Origin: Bathymodiolus platifrons methanotrophic gill symbiont
GTDB taxonomy: Bacteria > Pseudomonadota > Gammaproteobacteria > Methylococcales > Methylomonadaceae
Assembly: GCF_002189065.1 (NCBI RefSeq)
Contig: NZ_BDMN01000129.1
Coordinates: 1 to 33,878 of the forward strand
Length of the DNA stretch: 33,878 bases
Direction: 5' to 3'
This document shows, in pieces, positions 8,056-16,899 of the stretch. How positions within the stretch are numbered: position 1 is the stretch's first letter; the number at the start of each line of letters is the position of its first letter. A model generated the notes under the pieces. It did not search any database. It had not been told where the DNA came from and saw only the letters and a list, made by a program, of their open reading frames with translations. Both the position numbers and the translations under genes were made by a program.

Positions 8056-9597
8056 TTGAGCCGTAAACTTTTTAAATCGACCGCGATAGTCAGCAGCATG
8101 ACTATGATTTCACGTATTTTAGGCTTTATCAGAGACATGATGTTTGCCCGTATTTTCGGAGCAGACTCGGGTACCGATGCATTTTTTGTGGCTTTTAAAA
8201 TACCTAACTTTTTACGTCGCTTATTTGCCGAAGGTGCTTTTGCCCAGGCATTTGTGCCAGTTTTGTCAGATTACAAACAACAAGGTGGTAAAGCAGCGTT
8301 ACGCCATTTTATAGATCGCACGGCAGGAACGCTAGCAATCATTTTAATGTTAACCACTATTGCAGGGATGTTAGCGGCACCTTATCTCATTATGGCATTT
8401 GCTCCTGGATTTTCCTGGGAAGGGGAGCAATATGACCTGGCTGTGCAGATGCTACGCATTACTTTTCCTTATTTGTTTTTTATTTCCTCGGTTGCGTTTG
8501 CGGGAGGTATTTTAAATTCCTATGGTAAATTTGCAGTGCCTGCATTTACTCCGGTATTCCTTAATATCTGTTTGATTTCAGCGGCAATCTGGTTAGCTCC
8601 CTTAATGCAGGACCCCATTGTTGCTCTAGCCTGGGGTGTGTTTTTTGCGGGTGCTGTACAATTGTGTTTTCAATTCCCTGCTTTACGGCGCTTAGGTCTG
8701 GTGCCACGCTTACGTTTTGGGTTTAGGGACTCAGGGGTAAAGCATATAATGAAGCTAATGTTACCGGCTTTATTTGGTGTTTCGGTTACCCAGATTAACT
8801 TATTATTAGATACCTTACTGGCTTCATTTTTAACCACGGGCAGCATATCGTGGTTGTATTATTCCGATCGTTTAGTTGAATTTCCTCTGGGTATCTTCGG
8901 TATTGCATTAGCAACGGTAATATTGCCAAACCTGGCAAAAAATCATGCAGCAGAAGATACTGAGGCATTTTCCAGGTCATTAGACTGGGGGTTAAAGCTC
9001 GTGATCTTGATTGGAGCCCCAGCTTCTTTAGGCTTAATGATGCTGGCAGAACCGATGGTCTCTACTTTATTTCAATATAACCAGTTTGGCGCGCACGATG
9101 TTGCCATGGCTGGGCGTAGTTTAATGGCTTATTCTCTGGGGTTATTAGGTTTCATATTGGTAAAGGTATTAGTACCTGGCTTTACTTCACGTAAGGATAT
9201 GAAAACACCGGTACGTTTTGGTATTTATGCCATGGTTGCCAATATGATTTTAAATATCGCGCTGGTTTTTCCGTTAGCACATGCTGGACTGGCATTAGCA
9301 ACCTCGTTAGGGGCATTTTTTAATGCTAGTTTATTGTTGTTTGCGTTATTAAAAACAGGCTTTTATCAACCTTCAGCGGGGTGGCGAATATTGATATTGC
9401 GCGTTATTCTAGGGTGTTCAGCAATGGCGGCATTAATATACCATTGTGTTGATATTAGTCTGTGGCTGGACTGGGGAATGCTGGAGCGTGCGTGGAATCT
9501 GGCAATGTGGATTGCTATTGCGGCAGCATTATATGTAGTCGTATTATTGCTATCTGGTTTAAGGTTAAGGCATTTATCAGTAAGTGGTAGTGCCTAG
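8056..9597 (+). CDS. murJ: lipid II flippase MurJ
   Basis: 513 aa from a TTG at 8056, giving M(TTG)SRKLFKSTAIVSSMTMISR. An AGGAAAA ribosome site lies just before it, and the length matches E. coli MurJ (511 aa). The longer open frame upstream, back to 7924, runs through the rpsT coding region antisense and is not credible. Characteristic segments are TMISRILGFIRDMMFARIFG, TDAFFVAFKIPNFLRRLFAE and GAFAQAFVPVL. MurJ flips lipid-linked peptidoglycan precursor across the inner membrane through about 14 helices. It is intact. Confidence 0.95.
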   Translation: MSRKLFKSTAIVSSMTMISRILGFIRDMMFARIFGADSGTDAFFVAFKIPNFLRRLFAEGAFAQAFVPVLSDYKQQGGKAALRHFIDRTAGTLAIILMLTTIAGMLAAPYLIMAFAPGFSWEGEQYDLAVQMLRITFPYLFFISSVAFAGGILNSYGKFAVPAFTPVFLNICLISAAIWLAPLMQDPIVALAWGVFFAGAVQLCFQFPALRRLGLVPRLRFGFRDSGVKHIMKLMLPALFGVSVTQINLLLDTLLASFLTTGSISWLYYSDRLVEFPLGIFGIALATVILPNLAKNHAAEDTEAFSRSLDWGLKLVILIGAPASLGLMMLAEPMVSTLFQYNQFGAHDVAMAGRSLMAYSLGLLGFILVKVLVPGFTSRKDMKTPVRFGIYAMVANMILNIALVFPLAHAGLALATSLGAFFNASLLLFALLKTGFYQPSAGWRILILRVILGCSAMAALIYHCVDISLWLDWGMLERAWNLAMWIAIAAALYVVVLLLSGLRLRHLSVSGSA

Positions 9598-9600
9598 GCC

Positions 9601-9689
9601 GGAATAGCGCGAGCGTTTTCCGGCAATACATATTTTAAGCTCGCTTTTTAACTTTCGTGGCCCTTTGGTGGAAAACGTTAGGTTATTCC
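9601..9689. repeat. imperfect inverted repeat between murJ and msrB
   Basis: The ends (9601-9621 and 9670-9689) are related as inverted copies: GGAATA...CGTTTTCC against its complement with a mismatched centre. It could fold as a long hairpin after murJ and precedes the msrB ribosome site. Its role is unknown; it may be a decayed REP-like element. Confidence 0.4.
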
Positions 9690-9715
9690 ACACAAATTAT
9701 TTAAAGAGAAGTAAT

Positions 9716-10108
9716 ATGACCGATAACAAGCTTACAGAGGCACAATGGCGTGAGAAATTAACACCAGAACAGTTCAATATCTGCCGTTGCAGCGCAACCG
9801 AGCCCCCTTTTACGGGTAAATATGCAGACTGTAAGGATGATGGGATCTATCATTGTAGCTGCTGTGGTCAAGCTTTATTTGATTCAGAAACCAAATATGA
9901 TTCAGGTTCCGGCTGGCCTAGTTTCTGGAATAGTTTATCTGACGAAGTAGTTAAAGAAATAGAGGATAGCGCACATGGCATGCGTAGAGTTGAAGTGACC
10001 TGTAGTATCTGTGATGCGCATTTAGGGCATGTATTTGAAGATGGACCGGAGCCAACATGCTTGCGCTATTGTATTAATTCAGCCTCATTAGATTTAAAAC
10101 CAAGATGA
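9716..10108 (+). CDS. msrB: peptide-methionine (R)-S-oxide reductase
   Basis: 130 aa from the ATG at 9716, with AAAGAGAAG upstream as ribosome site. It has the family core EPPFTGKY, a zinc site made by CSCC and CSIC pairs, GSGWPSFW, and the catalytic cysteine region [10 protein letters not shown] near the C-terminus. MsrB reduces methionine-R-sulfoxide in oxidised proteins using thioredoxin. Extra cysteines (NICRCSATE) near the N-terminus could serve as resolving residues. Its stop overlaps the next start (ATGA), so it was co-transcribed with the M18 peptidase gene that is now broken. It is intact. Confidence 0.95.
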   Translation: MTDNKLTEAQWREKLTPEQFNICRCSATEPPFTGKYADCKDDGIYHCSCCGQALFDSETKYDSGSGWPSFWNSLSDEVVKEIEDSAHGMRRVEVTCSICDAHLGHVFEDGPEPTCLRYCINSASLDLKPR

Positions 10109-10246
10109 ATGATAAACAACAAGTTCAGGAATTATTAGATTTTATTGATGCCAGCCCCAGTCCCTGGCATGCGGTGGCAACGATGGAGCAGGCTTTACAA
10201 GGCGGCATCATTCATTCGGTTATCTGAAAAGCAGAAATGGCAGTTA
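10105..10246 (+). pseudogene. M18 aspartyl aminopeptidase fragment
   Basis: The ATG overlaps the msrB stop. The reading LLDFIDASPSPWHAVATMEQ is the typical N-terminus of M18 family zinc aminopeptidases. It stops at a TGA at 10225 after 40 codons. Removing one G from a GG pair near 10200 restores QAASFIRLSEKQKWQL, so a single-base homopolymer error or mutation is present. The frame then runs into an ISAzo13-type end at 10247 and nothing more of the ~430-aa gene is found downstream. The loss of the catalytic domain is therefore real even if the indel is an artefact. Confidence 0.8.
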
Positions 10247-10293
10247 GGAATAAGCACGAAACAACTTCCCGATATTAATTATTTTTGAGGAAT
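10247..10293 (-). mobile_element. solitary ISAzo13-type right end
   Basis: 47 bp starting GGAATAAGCACGAAACAACT match, with one visible difference, the right end of the IS at 22434-23773 in inverted orientation. The trinucleotide TTA precedes it, like the TAA target duplication of the complete copy. The rest of the IS is gone; unrelated sequence follows (CTTATTAACG). It marks an old insertion that ended the M18 gene. Confidence 0.85.
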
Positions 10294-10371
10294 CTTATTA
10301 ACGTTTAAAAATTGGACAGTTATTTATTTCCGTCTCCCTAAAGCTAAGTTTTTAGTACTGTGATCAGAATA

Positions 10372-10661
10372 GCGGGGAGTCGCTATTTTTGCGAAAGCTT
10401 GTTTTGGGCATCCCAGCCCAAGCAAGCGGCAAAAACTTAACGCGACCGCTAATGCCTTCGGCGCCCCAGACGTCCTGCGTACGTGCCACTTCGCCACTAC
10501 CATCGTAAACTCGGTGCTGGCTTCGTAACACTCCCTCAAATGACTGGACGGCGTTTCGGAATGCCTTTTATTTTGTCTCCACCTACGCTAGCGACAAAAC
10601 AACGGCCCTACGCCTTCTGGGGACTACCAGCCCTCGCGTTCGCTCTCCATGGCTGGCAGCG
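10372..10661 (+). repeat. 301-bp repeat, copy A (11-bp deletion)
   Basis: Begins GCGGGGAGTCGC and ends GGCTGGCAGCG. It matches copies B, C and D throughout except for a loss of 11 bp (CTACGATTCCG) after GCTAGCG. No reading frame is shared with the diverged relatives; the short ORFs in it look accidental. It sits in the debris downstream of the M18 fragment. A 15-bp motif, TTATTTCCGTCTCCC (10324-10338), lies just before it and recurs in inverse orientation beyond copy B. Confidence 0.95.
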
Positions 10662-10792
10662 TTGGTATTGACTAAAATCCCTCGACACAGAATTATAAAA
10701 ACGGGTCTAAATAGTGCTTCTTTTCGGGGCAAATCATAGAGGTCTGTATAATACAGTTTTTAACATAGTAAAAAACACTATGACCTTATCAA
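10662..10792. other. intergenic debris between repeat copy A and the MITE
   Basis: No gene recognised. It contains a small palindrome, CTGTAT-A-ATACAG (10744-10756), whose TATAAT could act as a -10 box for ygfZ transcription; no good -35 was identified. It ends with the left target duplication of the MITE (10785-10792). Confidence 0.4.
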
Positions 10793-10995
10793 CTGAAGTT
10801 TCCCAATAATTATTTATGGTAAAATTGAAACTATGCTACAACTATATGAAAAAATAGTCTTTTCATTCGTTTCAAATGCTATTGCCTAAGGGGAATTAAG
10901 TAGGGGTTTGCTATAAACATGGCAAAACCACCTAAAATAAACCTCGATACACCAGCATTGTGTATTTCAGCTACTCAATAATTGGGAAACTTCAG
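10793..10995 (+). mobile_element. 203-bp MITE, copy 1, with 8-bp target duplication
   Basis: Terminal inverted repeats CTGAAGTTTCCCAAT...ATTGGGAAACTTCAG bound a non-coding interior. CTTATCAA is present on both sides (10785-10792 and 10996-11003), a clear 8-bp target duplication. It is nearly identical to copies at 25921-26124 and 27026-27229 (one A fewer in an A-tract). It lies 29 bp upstream of the ygfZ start, so it now forms part of that gene's leader. The mobilising transposase is not in the window. Confidence 0.92.
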
Positions 10996-11024
10996 CTTAT
11001 CAACAATACCTAGAACAACTTATT

Positions 11025-11936
11025 ATGCATGCAGACTGGATAAGCTATTTAAATACCCTCGAATTATCACCACAAACACCAGCCGATAAGCAAGCAATAT
11101 TAGCCCCTCTAAATCATTTATCAGTTTTGTCCGTAACTGGTAAAGATGCAGCAAATTTTTTACAAGGGCAAACGACCTGTGACATTAATGCTTTAGTAGA
11201 TTCTAAGCCTGCTTTAGGTGCCTACTGCAATGCTAAAGGCCGTACTATTAGTACATTTATAATTATCAAACAACAAAATGAGTTTCAACTTATCCTCACC
11301 AAGGATTTAATTGACACAGTCAGAAAAAAACTACAAATGTATGTGTTACGCTCTGACGTACAATTGACGGATCAAAGTGAACTGTTATGTATTACCGGCA
11401 TATTTTATACAGAACTCCCCCTACAAACCCACCTTTATCAATACCCTCAGCTTGATAATAGTTATCTGTTTATTGGTAACGCTGAAGAATCATGCTTATT
11501 CTGGTCTGAATTAAGACAGCAACAAACAATCAGGCTCATTAGCTCATCGGCCTGGTTATGGCTGGATATTCAAGCTGGTATTCCCTGGTTATACCCCCCA
11601 ACAAGTGAAGAATTTGTCCCGCAAATGCTTAATCTGGATAAACTTAACGCGATTAGCTTTGAAAAAGGTTGTTATACCGGACAGGAAATCGTTGCCCGCA
11701 CACACTATTTAGGAAAAAATAAACGCGCCATGTACCAGGCAAGTTGCACAACTGAAACTGATATCCCTCCTGGCTCTGTTATTATCGATAATGAGGATGC
11801 CGTACAAGGGACTGTGGTATTGACTACCATACAGGACAAAACCACTCAATTACTTGTGGTATTGAAAGACCAGGCTGTCAATACAAAAAATCTTCAGCTT
11901 AAAAATCAAAATCACGATAAAATCACATTGAATTAG
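11025..11936 (+). CDS. ygfZ: YgfZ/CAF17-type folate-binding iron-sulfur assembly factor
   Basis: 303 aa. The signature KGCYTGQEIVARTHYLGKNK, with the conserved cysteine of YgfZ proteins, lies in the C-terminal half. The N-terminal part has VLSVTGKDAANFLQGQTTCD, typical of the aminomethyltransferase-like fold. YgfZ uses tetrahydrofolate to help maintain [4Fe-4S] enzymes such as MiaB in the cytoplasm. The ATG at 11025 is the first credible start: the same frame upstream meets a stop within the old leader. A MITE ends 29 bp before it, so the native promoter may be displaced. It is followed by ctaA 17 bp downstream. Confidence 0.92.
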   Translation: MHADWISYLNTLELSPQTPADKQAILAPLNHLSVLSVTGKDAANFLQGQTTCDINALVDSKPALGAYCNAKGRTISTFIIIKQQNEFQLILTKDLIDTVRKKLQMYVLRSDVQLTDQSELLCITGIFYTELPLQTHLYQYPQLDNSYLFIGNAEESCLFWSELRQQQTIRLISSSAWLWLDIQAGIPWLYPPTSEEFVPQMLNLDKLNAISFEKGCYTGQEIVARTHYLGKNKRAMYQASCTTETDIPPGSVIIDNEDAVQGTVVLTTIQDKTTQLLVVLKDQAVNTKNLQLKNQNHDKITLN

Positions 11937-11953
11937 AGTCACTCTACCAAGCA

Positions 11954-12940
11954 ATGCTAATGAATCCAGAAACTGCTCGACGCTTTAGACGCTTAGGCAC
12001 GCTAACAATTTTTGCGGTCTACTTTGTAATATTAGTTGGCGGCATAGTCCGTGCATCGGGTGCTGGCATGGGCTGTCCTGACTGGCCTACCTGCTTTGGA
12101 CAACTGATCCCTCCGACTAGCGAAGCGGAACTACCCGAAAATTATCATGAAATCTATGCAGTCGGATACTCTAATACCGACTTTAATGTCGTCAAAACCT
12201 GGACCGAATACCTGAATCGACTGACTGGCGTAACGATTGGTTTTTTAATTTTTTTAACGCTATGGGCTTCTCGCGCCTATCTAAAAACAGACAAGGCTGT
12301 CTTTTATTTATCTTTAGCCGTTTTTCTATTAGTCGGCTTTCAGGGCTGGCTGGGTGCCGTTGTAGTAAAAACCCATTTACACCCCTTGATGATAACTCTT
12401 CATATGTTACTTGCCCTGTTTATCGTCGCACTATTAATCTATGCCATAGCCCGATCGCAACATGACTTATTGCGTCAAATTGATATTTCTAAATTACCTG
12501 ATAAATTTAAAACTGTTTTAATCGTTGCTATGAGCTTTACTTTATTACAAGTGGGCATGGGAACACAGGTCAGAGAAGCTGTGGATTTGATTGCAACACA
12601 TCATAACTATATAGACCGAGAATATTGGCGTGATAGTTTTCCTATTATCTTTTATATACACCGTTCTTTTTCTGCCGTTATTTTATTCACTAACCTCTGG
12701 CTAGCCTGGAAAATATTTCAATCGGTACATAAAAACAGTTTATTATCACTTGTCTATGCCTTGGTCGGGCTGATTATTACTGCAATTCTGGCTGGTGTTT
12801 CTCTAGATCGTCTAGGCATGCCTCCCGTTGCGCAGCCAATACATTTATTAATGGCTAATTTAATTTTTGGCATACAATTTTTTATCTTTATTTGCATTAG
12901 TTATGCAGCTAAAAACAAGGACAGACTAGCGATATCATAA
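11954..12940 (+). CDS. ctaA: heme A synthase (COX15/CtaA family)
   Basis: 328 aa (an ATG two codons later at 11960 is equally possible). About eight transmembrane segments. It has the GCPDWPTC motif (C41, C47) and histidines for heme binding in KTHLHPLMITLHM, YIHRSFSA and AQPIHLL, plus EYLNRLTG. The enzyme oxidises the C8 methyl of heme O to give heme A for cytochrome c oxidases in the inner membrane. It probably shares a transcript with ygfZ; linkage of heme and Fe-S maturation genes is functionally reasonable but could be coincidental. It is intact. Confidence 0.92.
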   Translation: MLMNPETARRFRRLGTLTIFAVYFVILVGGIVRASGAGMGCPDWPTCFGQLIPPTSEAELPENYHEIYAVGYSNTDFNVVKTWTEYLNRLTGVTIGFLIFLTLWASRAYLKTDKAVFYLSLAVFLLVGFQGWLGAVVVKTHLHPLMITLHMLLALFIVALLIYAIARSQHDLLRQIDISKLPDKFKTVLIVAMSFTLLQVGMGTQVREAVDLIATHHNYIDREYWRDSFPIIFYIHRSFSAVILFTNLWLAWKIFQSVHKNSLLSLVYALVGLIITAILAGVSLDRLGMPPVAQPIHLLMANLIFGIQFFIFICISYAAKNKDRLAIS

Positions 12941-13056
12941 AACTACTTTACACTTGATACATACAATAAAGCAGGATGGGCAAAGTTTAAGATGTCCGTC
13001 AAACAAATCATATTCATAATAGACATGCTATAGCTACCCTACATACTGAGACTCTG

Positions 13057-15201
13057 ATGCTAAAAATATTTTTAAAATGGCTGCTCACTTTTCTTTTTAA
13101 AGTTGACGTAAAAGGTATAGAGAATTATAAAAAAGCAGGTGACCGCGTACTTATTATTGCCAATCATAGCTCTTTTTTAGACCCCTTATTATTAGGTGTA
13201 TTCTTACCCGACAAAATCACTTTTGCTATTAACAGTAATATAGCTAAGCTTTGGTGGTTAAAGCCTTTTCTAGGGTTATCCCATGTTTTTCCAATGGACC
13301 CGACCCACCCTATCTCCTTAAAAAATTTAATTCACTTTTTACAAAAACCCAGTAAAACCGTTATTTTCCCTGAAGGTCGGATTACAGTCACCGGTTCATT
13401 AATGAAAGTCTATGATGGTACCGGCATGGTTGTAGATAAATCCGGCGCAACCATTCTTCCAATCCGCATTGAAGGTGCTCAATATACACATTTTTCTCGT
13501 TTGAAAAATATTGTCCGCTTACGTTATTTCCCTAAAATTACTCTGCAAATATTGCCACCTACGAAAATTTCATTTGCTAACGATTTACGTGGAAAGGCTC
13601 GCCGGCACGCCAGTGGCCTGATTCTAACCGACATCATGAGTGATATGATGTTTTCTACCAGCCAATACAAGCAAACACTATTTTCCGCAATGCTGGATGC
13701 TAAAAAGGTACATGGAGGGAAGCACAAGGTTGCAGAAGACCTAGACAGAATCCCCATATCTTATAACACACTGATTACACGCTCCTTAGCAATAGGAAAT
13801 GCGCTAACAAAAATAACTGCTAAGGGAGAAAATGTCGGTGTTTATCTCCCTAATAGCAGTAAAACACTGAATGTTGTTTTAGGCCTGCAAATACATCAGC
13901 GAGTCCCTGCCATGTTGAACTATTCAACGGGTGCAGCGGGCATGATTTCAGCTTGTCATACAGCAAAAATTAAAACCGTGCTGACATCTCATCGTTTTAT
14001 CGAACTAGGAAATTTTGCTGAAGATGCGCAAATATTATCTGAAACGATCAATCTGGTTTACCTGGAAGATTTGGCTAAAGATATTAGAACCCTTAATAAA
14101 CTCGGTGCATTAATACAGGCTAAAACAGCCCATTTATGGTATCCGCGCACTCAATGTACCCCAGAGAGCCCTGCCGTAGTACTGTTTACTTCAGGGTCTG
14201 AAGGCACCCCTAAAGGCGTAGTGTTATCACATCGTAATATTCTGGCAAATCATAAACAGGTTTCTGCACGTATTAGCTTTAATGCTCAGGATACTGTACT
14301 AAATTTTCTGCCCATGTTTCATTCGTTTGGTTTTACCGTCGGTACCATGCTACCTATTATGAATGGCATGACCACCTTCTTTTACCCTTCGCCATTGCAT
14401 TACAGCATCATTCCTGAAATGGCTTACGAAACAAATTCCACCATTATTTTTGGTACCAATACCTTTTTAGCTGCTTACGGGAAAAAAGCACATGCTTATG
14501 ATTTTTTCAATATGCGCTATGTTGTTGCAGGCGCTGAAAAATTGCATGAAAATACCCGTAAATTATGGTCGGAGAAATTTGGCATTCGTATAATGGAAGG
14601 CTATGGTGCTACTGAAACTAGTCCGGTAGCAGCGGTTAATACTCCGATGTTTTATAAAGCCGGCACGGTCGGGCGTTTAATGCCGGGTATGCAGTACAAA
14701 CTAGAAACCGTTCCTGGCATTGAAAATGCCGGTAAACTGCATCTTTATGGAGAAAATATCATGCAAGGCTACTTGCTAGCCGATAAGCCGGGTGAACTTG
14801 TACCACCCAGTTCAATCTATGGCCCAGGCTGGTATGATACGGGTGATATAGTTCATGTTGATGAAGAAAACTACGTTTCTATTCGTGGGCGCAGTAAACG
14901 CTTTGCAAAAATTGCCGGTGAAATGGTGTCTTTAACAGCTACCGAACAACTCATTAATGATATCTGGCCCGATGCTCAACATGTTATTGTCTGTATTCCA
15001 GATGAACGAAAGGGCGAACAATTAGTGCTTATTACGACTCAGATAGACGCAACTAACAAAAATCTGATGGCACAGGCTAAAGGTGTTGCCAGCATTAATT
15101 TACCGAAAAAGTTCATCATAGTAGAGAGCGTACCGGTTTTAGCAACTGGAAAAATTAATTATATTGAAGCAACTGAGCAAGCTATAGCACATTTTGCTTA
15201 G
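13057..15201 (+). CDS. aas: Aas-type acyltransferase/acyl-ACP synthetase fusion
   Basis: 714 aa. Residues 1-190 are a PlsC-type acyltransferase with the HX4D motif NHSSFLD (H37, D42) and the glycerophosphate-binding FPEGRIT. Residues ~230-714 are an AMP-forming synthetase with the P-loop LFTSGSEGTPKGV, EGYGATETSP and the YDTGD hinge. This is the layout of E. coli Aas (719 aa), which re-acylates lysophosphatidylethanolamine at the inner membrane with acyl chains activated on its bound ACP. It lacks the major-facilitator flippase part found in some relatives. It is monocistronic, with a 116-bp upstream gap. It is intact. Confidence 0.92.
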   Translation: MLKIFLKWLLTFLFKVDVKGIENYKKAGDRVLIIANHSSFLDPLLLGVFLPDKITFAINSNIAKLWWLKPFLGLSHVFPMDPTHPISLKNLIHFLQKPSKTVIFPEGRITVTGSLMKVYDGTGMVVDKSGATILPIRIEGAQYTHFSRLKNIVRLRYFPKITLQILPPTKISFANDLRGKARRHASGLILTDIMSDMMFSTSQYKQTLFSAMLDAKKVHGGKHKVAEDLDRIPISYNTLITRSLAIGNALTKITAKGENVGVYLPNSSKTLNVVLGLQIHQRVPAMLNYSTGAAGMISACHTAKIKTVLTSHRFIELGNFAEDAQILSETINLVYLEDLAKDIRTLNKLGALIQAKTAHLWYPRTQCTPESPAVVLFTSGSEGTPKGVVLSHRNILANHKQVSARISFNAQDTVLNFLPMFHSFGFTVGTMLPIMNGMTTFFYPSPLHYSIIPEMAYETNSTIIFGTNTFLAAYGKKAHAYDFFNMRYVVAGAEKLHENTRKLWSEKFGIRIMEGYGATETSPVAAVNTPMFYKAGTVGRLMPGMQYKLETVPGIENAGKLHLYGENIMQGYLLADKPGELVPPSSIYGPGWYDTGDIVHVDEENYVSIRGRSKRFAKIAGEMVSLTATEQLINDIWPDAQHVIVCIPDERKGEQLVLITTQIDATNKNLMAQAKGVASINLPKKFIIVESVPVLATGKINYIEATEQAIAHFA

Positions 15202-15243
15202 TTGTGATGACCATACACAAATATGTTAACAAGCAATCAAACT

Positions 15244-15264
15244 GTAGAGCGGACTTCAGTCCGC
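15244..15264. repeat. short REP-like hairpin (GTAGAGCGGACTTCAGTCCGC)
   Basis: GTAGA precedes a compact stem, GCGGACT/AGTCCGC. The same 21-bp unit, with one base changed, occurs at 30717-30737. The GTAG lead and compact GC stem are typical of REP units mobilised by RAYT transposases. Confidence 0.7.
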
Positions 15265-15320
15265 ACTTCTGAATATCAGATACTTACTAAACAAATAAGC
15301 CATCACCACAATGTAACTCT

Positions 15321-15811
15321 ATGAAAAAAAACCTCTACTGATAATAGTCGTATTATTGTTACTACTTTCTGGCTGCAACACCCAACCCACTGCTACTTAT
15401 CATCATTCAAACTTACCGGATACTAGCTCTATCCCCGGCTTGCTTACTAAGCTATTGATGCACAACACGAGTTTTCGCCCACTCGAATGGTTAATAACGG
15501 TGCAACAAACATTAGTCCCGGAGCAGAACTATTTAAAAACTGAAATTAACACACCTATTCCAGAATCAGGCAGATTTTCAGCAGCGAATAATAACTCACC
15601 AGTAAGCCAACCCGAAACATCGTCCAAACAGAATCAATCATCTGAACAAAGTCAGGACTTGTTTCCTTTCCTGATGGTTTTTATTATCGTTTTGATTATT
15701 ATTGTTCTGGTCGTATTAGCACTTATTTATTTTCGTAAAACTCGGTTTAGTCAGAAAAATACTAACTTAGGAATAAGCACGAAACAACTTCCCGATATTA
15801 ATTATTCTTGA
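15321..15811 (+). pseudogene. small lipoprotein with C-terminal TM helix, frameshifted and IS-truncated
   Basis: The ATG at 15321 is followed by an A8 run; with nine A the frame reads MKKKPLLIIVVLLLLLSGC, a textbook lipoprotein signal with lipobox LSGC. As written the ATG is one base out of frame with the body. The body (~140 aa) has a low-complexity polar linker (PETSSKQNQSSEQSQ) and a hydrophobic helix (FLMVFIIVLIIIVLVVLALI). The last residues, LGISTKQLPDINYS, are encoded by the ISAzo13 remnant, so the true C-terminus is lost. The A-tract could be a sequencing error or a slippage switch. I do not recognise the family. Confidence 0.65.
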
Positions 15812-16203
15812 GGAATTGCACGGTAATTCCATTTTGGTAAATGTGTATCAAATACAATCGGCATTATTTCTTTGAAGTCAGCGGCATATTTTCGTCCTGT
15901 CTCGTATATTTTGTCGAGTATGTGAACAATTGTTGTTAGTCCTTTTGACGTTGATGTTCTAGAAATCAATGTTTTAACTGTTTCAACCGAGTCAAATACA
16001 ACACCTTCACAAGCACGAGTCACATGAGGAAAAAAACGATGTTCAATGGGATTATACTTGGAGGTATAAGGAGGATAGTGGGCAATCCTAATTTCCAATC
16101 CAAGTGCATTCGCAGTCTTTTGTAAATCTTCTTTAAAAATGTAGTGCCGTGAGCTGTTACTCCCTCCACCATCGCAAAGGATCAACAATGATTTTGCTTT
16201 AGG
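15770..16203 (-). mobile_element. ISAzo13-family remnant (3' third)
   Basis: Right end GGAATAAGCACG at 15770, preceded by TTA, then about 434 bp matching the last third of the transposase at 22434-23773 without visible change, including CDGGGSNSSRHYIF, the TSKYNPIEHR catalytic segment and the IPQE end. Homology stops abruptly at 16203. It is therefore a recent-looking but truncated copy that cannot make transposase. It ended the lipoprotein gene. Confidence 0.92.
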
Positions 16204-16401
16204 TCGGTTATGGCAGGTTTTTATGCGCACAATAAACTTTTGCGACAGAACCAACTTGTTTAATGCCAAACTGTACTGGGCGCTTACGGCCAATACCAGC
16301 CATTGAATATTTCTTGTTTTACACTAATTACACTGAAACCAGTGCACAATCTGATTTGATATTTGTTATCATCAAATACCAGTTTAATAAATTAGAAATG
16401 T
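16204..16401. promoter_or_regulatory. region upstream of merR
   Basis: The first ~100 bp encode on the minus strand a 31-codon frame (16303 to about 16208) beginning MAGIGRKRPVQFGIKQVG, which looks like the debris of another gene that I cannot identify. Nearer merR, ATTTGAT (16354-16360) and ATCAAAT (16371-16377) form an inverted repeat, possibly a regulatory site. No convincing -10/-35 pair was fixed. Confidence 0.35.
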
Positions 16402-16812
16402 ATGAAGCTTACAATTGGTCAATTAGCTAAACAGGCTAATGTAACTATTGAAACAATCCGTTATTATCAAAGAAAGGAGCTGTTGGATGAGCCAATAAAA
16501 CCTGCTACGGGTTATCGGCGGTATCCACCTGAAGCCATATTCAGAATCCAGTTTATTAAACGCGCTCAGTTATGTGGTTTTTCCTTAAAGGAAATCTCGG
16601 AATTATTATCACTGGACAGTGGTCACTGTGCTGATGTTAAAAAAATTGCAGAAAAGAAACGTCAGCAGATTGATGACCAGATAAAAGACTTAACAGCCTT
16701 ACGTGATGTATTGGATAGTTTGGTTCAAGGGTGTGAGAAAAATCCATCCACAGAGCACTGCTCTTTCATCGACACACTTTCAAAAAAAACATCTAGTAAT
16801 ATTGAAACATAA
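16402..16812 (+). CDS. merR: mercury-responsive MerR-family regulator
   Basis: 136 aa. The N-terminal winged helix (LTIGQLAKQANVTIETIRYY) and a long dimerisation helix are typical of MerR. The three Hg(II)-binding cysteines are all present: C76 (GHCADV), C111 and C120 (GCEKNPSTEHC), matching the 82/117/126 set of Tn501 MerR. It should bind the elongated-spacer promoter at 16831-16862 and activate merTP when Hg(II) is present. Unlike in Tn21/Tn501, merR is not divergent but lies upstream in the same direction. It is intact. Confidence 0.9.
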   Translation: MKLTIGQLAKQANVTIETIRYYQRKELLDEPIKPATGYRRYPPEAIFRIQFIKRAQLCGFSLKEISELLSLDSGHCADVKKIAEKKRQQIDDQIKDLTALRDVLDSLVQGCEKNPSTEHCSFIDTLSKKTSSNIET

Positions 16813-16830
16813 AGAAAACCTAAAACTTTC

Positions 16831-16862
16831 TTGACTCTGTTCCAAGGAACGGACTTTATAAT
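16831..16862 (+). promoter_or_regulatory. MerR-type promoter/operator for merTP
   Basis: -35 TTGACT (16831-16836) and -10 TATAAT (16857-16862) are 20 bp apart. This is the over-long spacer that MerR-family activators correct by untwisting DNA. Within the spacer lies the dyad GTTCC-AA-GGAAC. It lies 18 bp after the merR stop and 37 bp before the merT start. Confidence 0.85.
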
Positions 16863-16899
16863 CACACTGTTCTTAAAATTTTATTTCAGGATGATTATT

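Noticed and set aside
10744-10756. CTGTATAATACAG as a LexA box
   Set aside because: The spacing is CTG-N7-CAG; LexA sites of this group need CTG-N10-CAG. It is kept only as a palindrome and possible -10.
16831-16899. 23-residue N-terminal extension of MerT
   Set aside because: It would start within the -35 box of the MerR-type promoter. MerT is about 116 aa from the later ATG.
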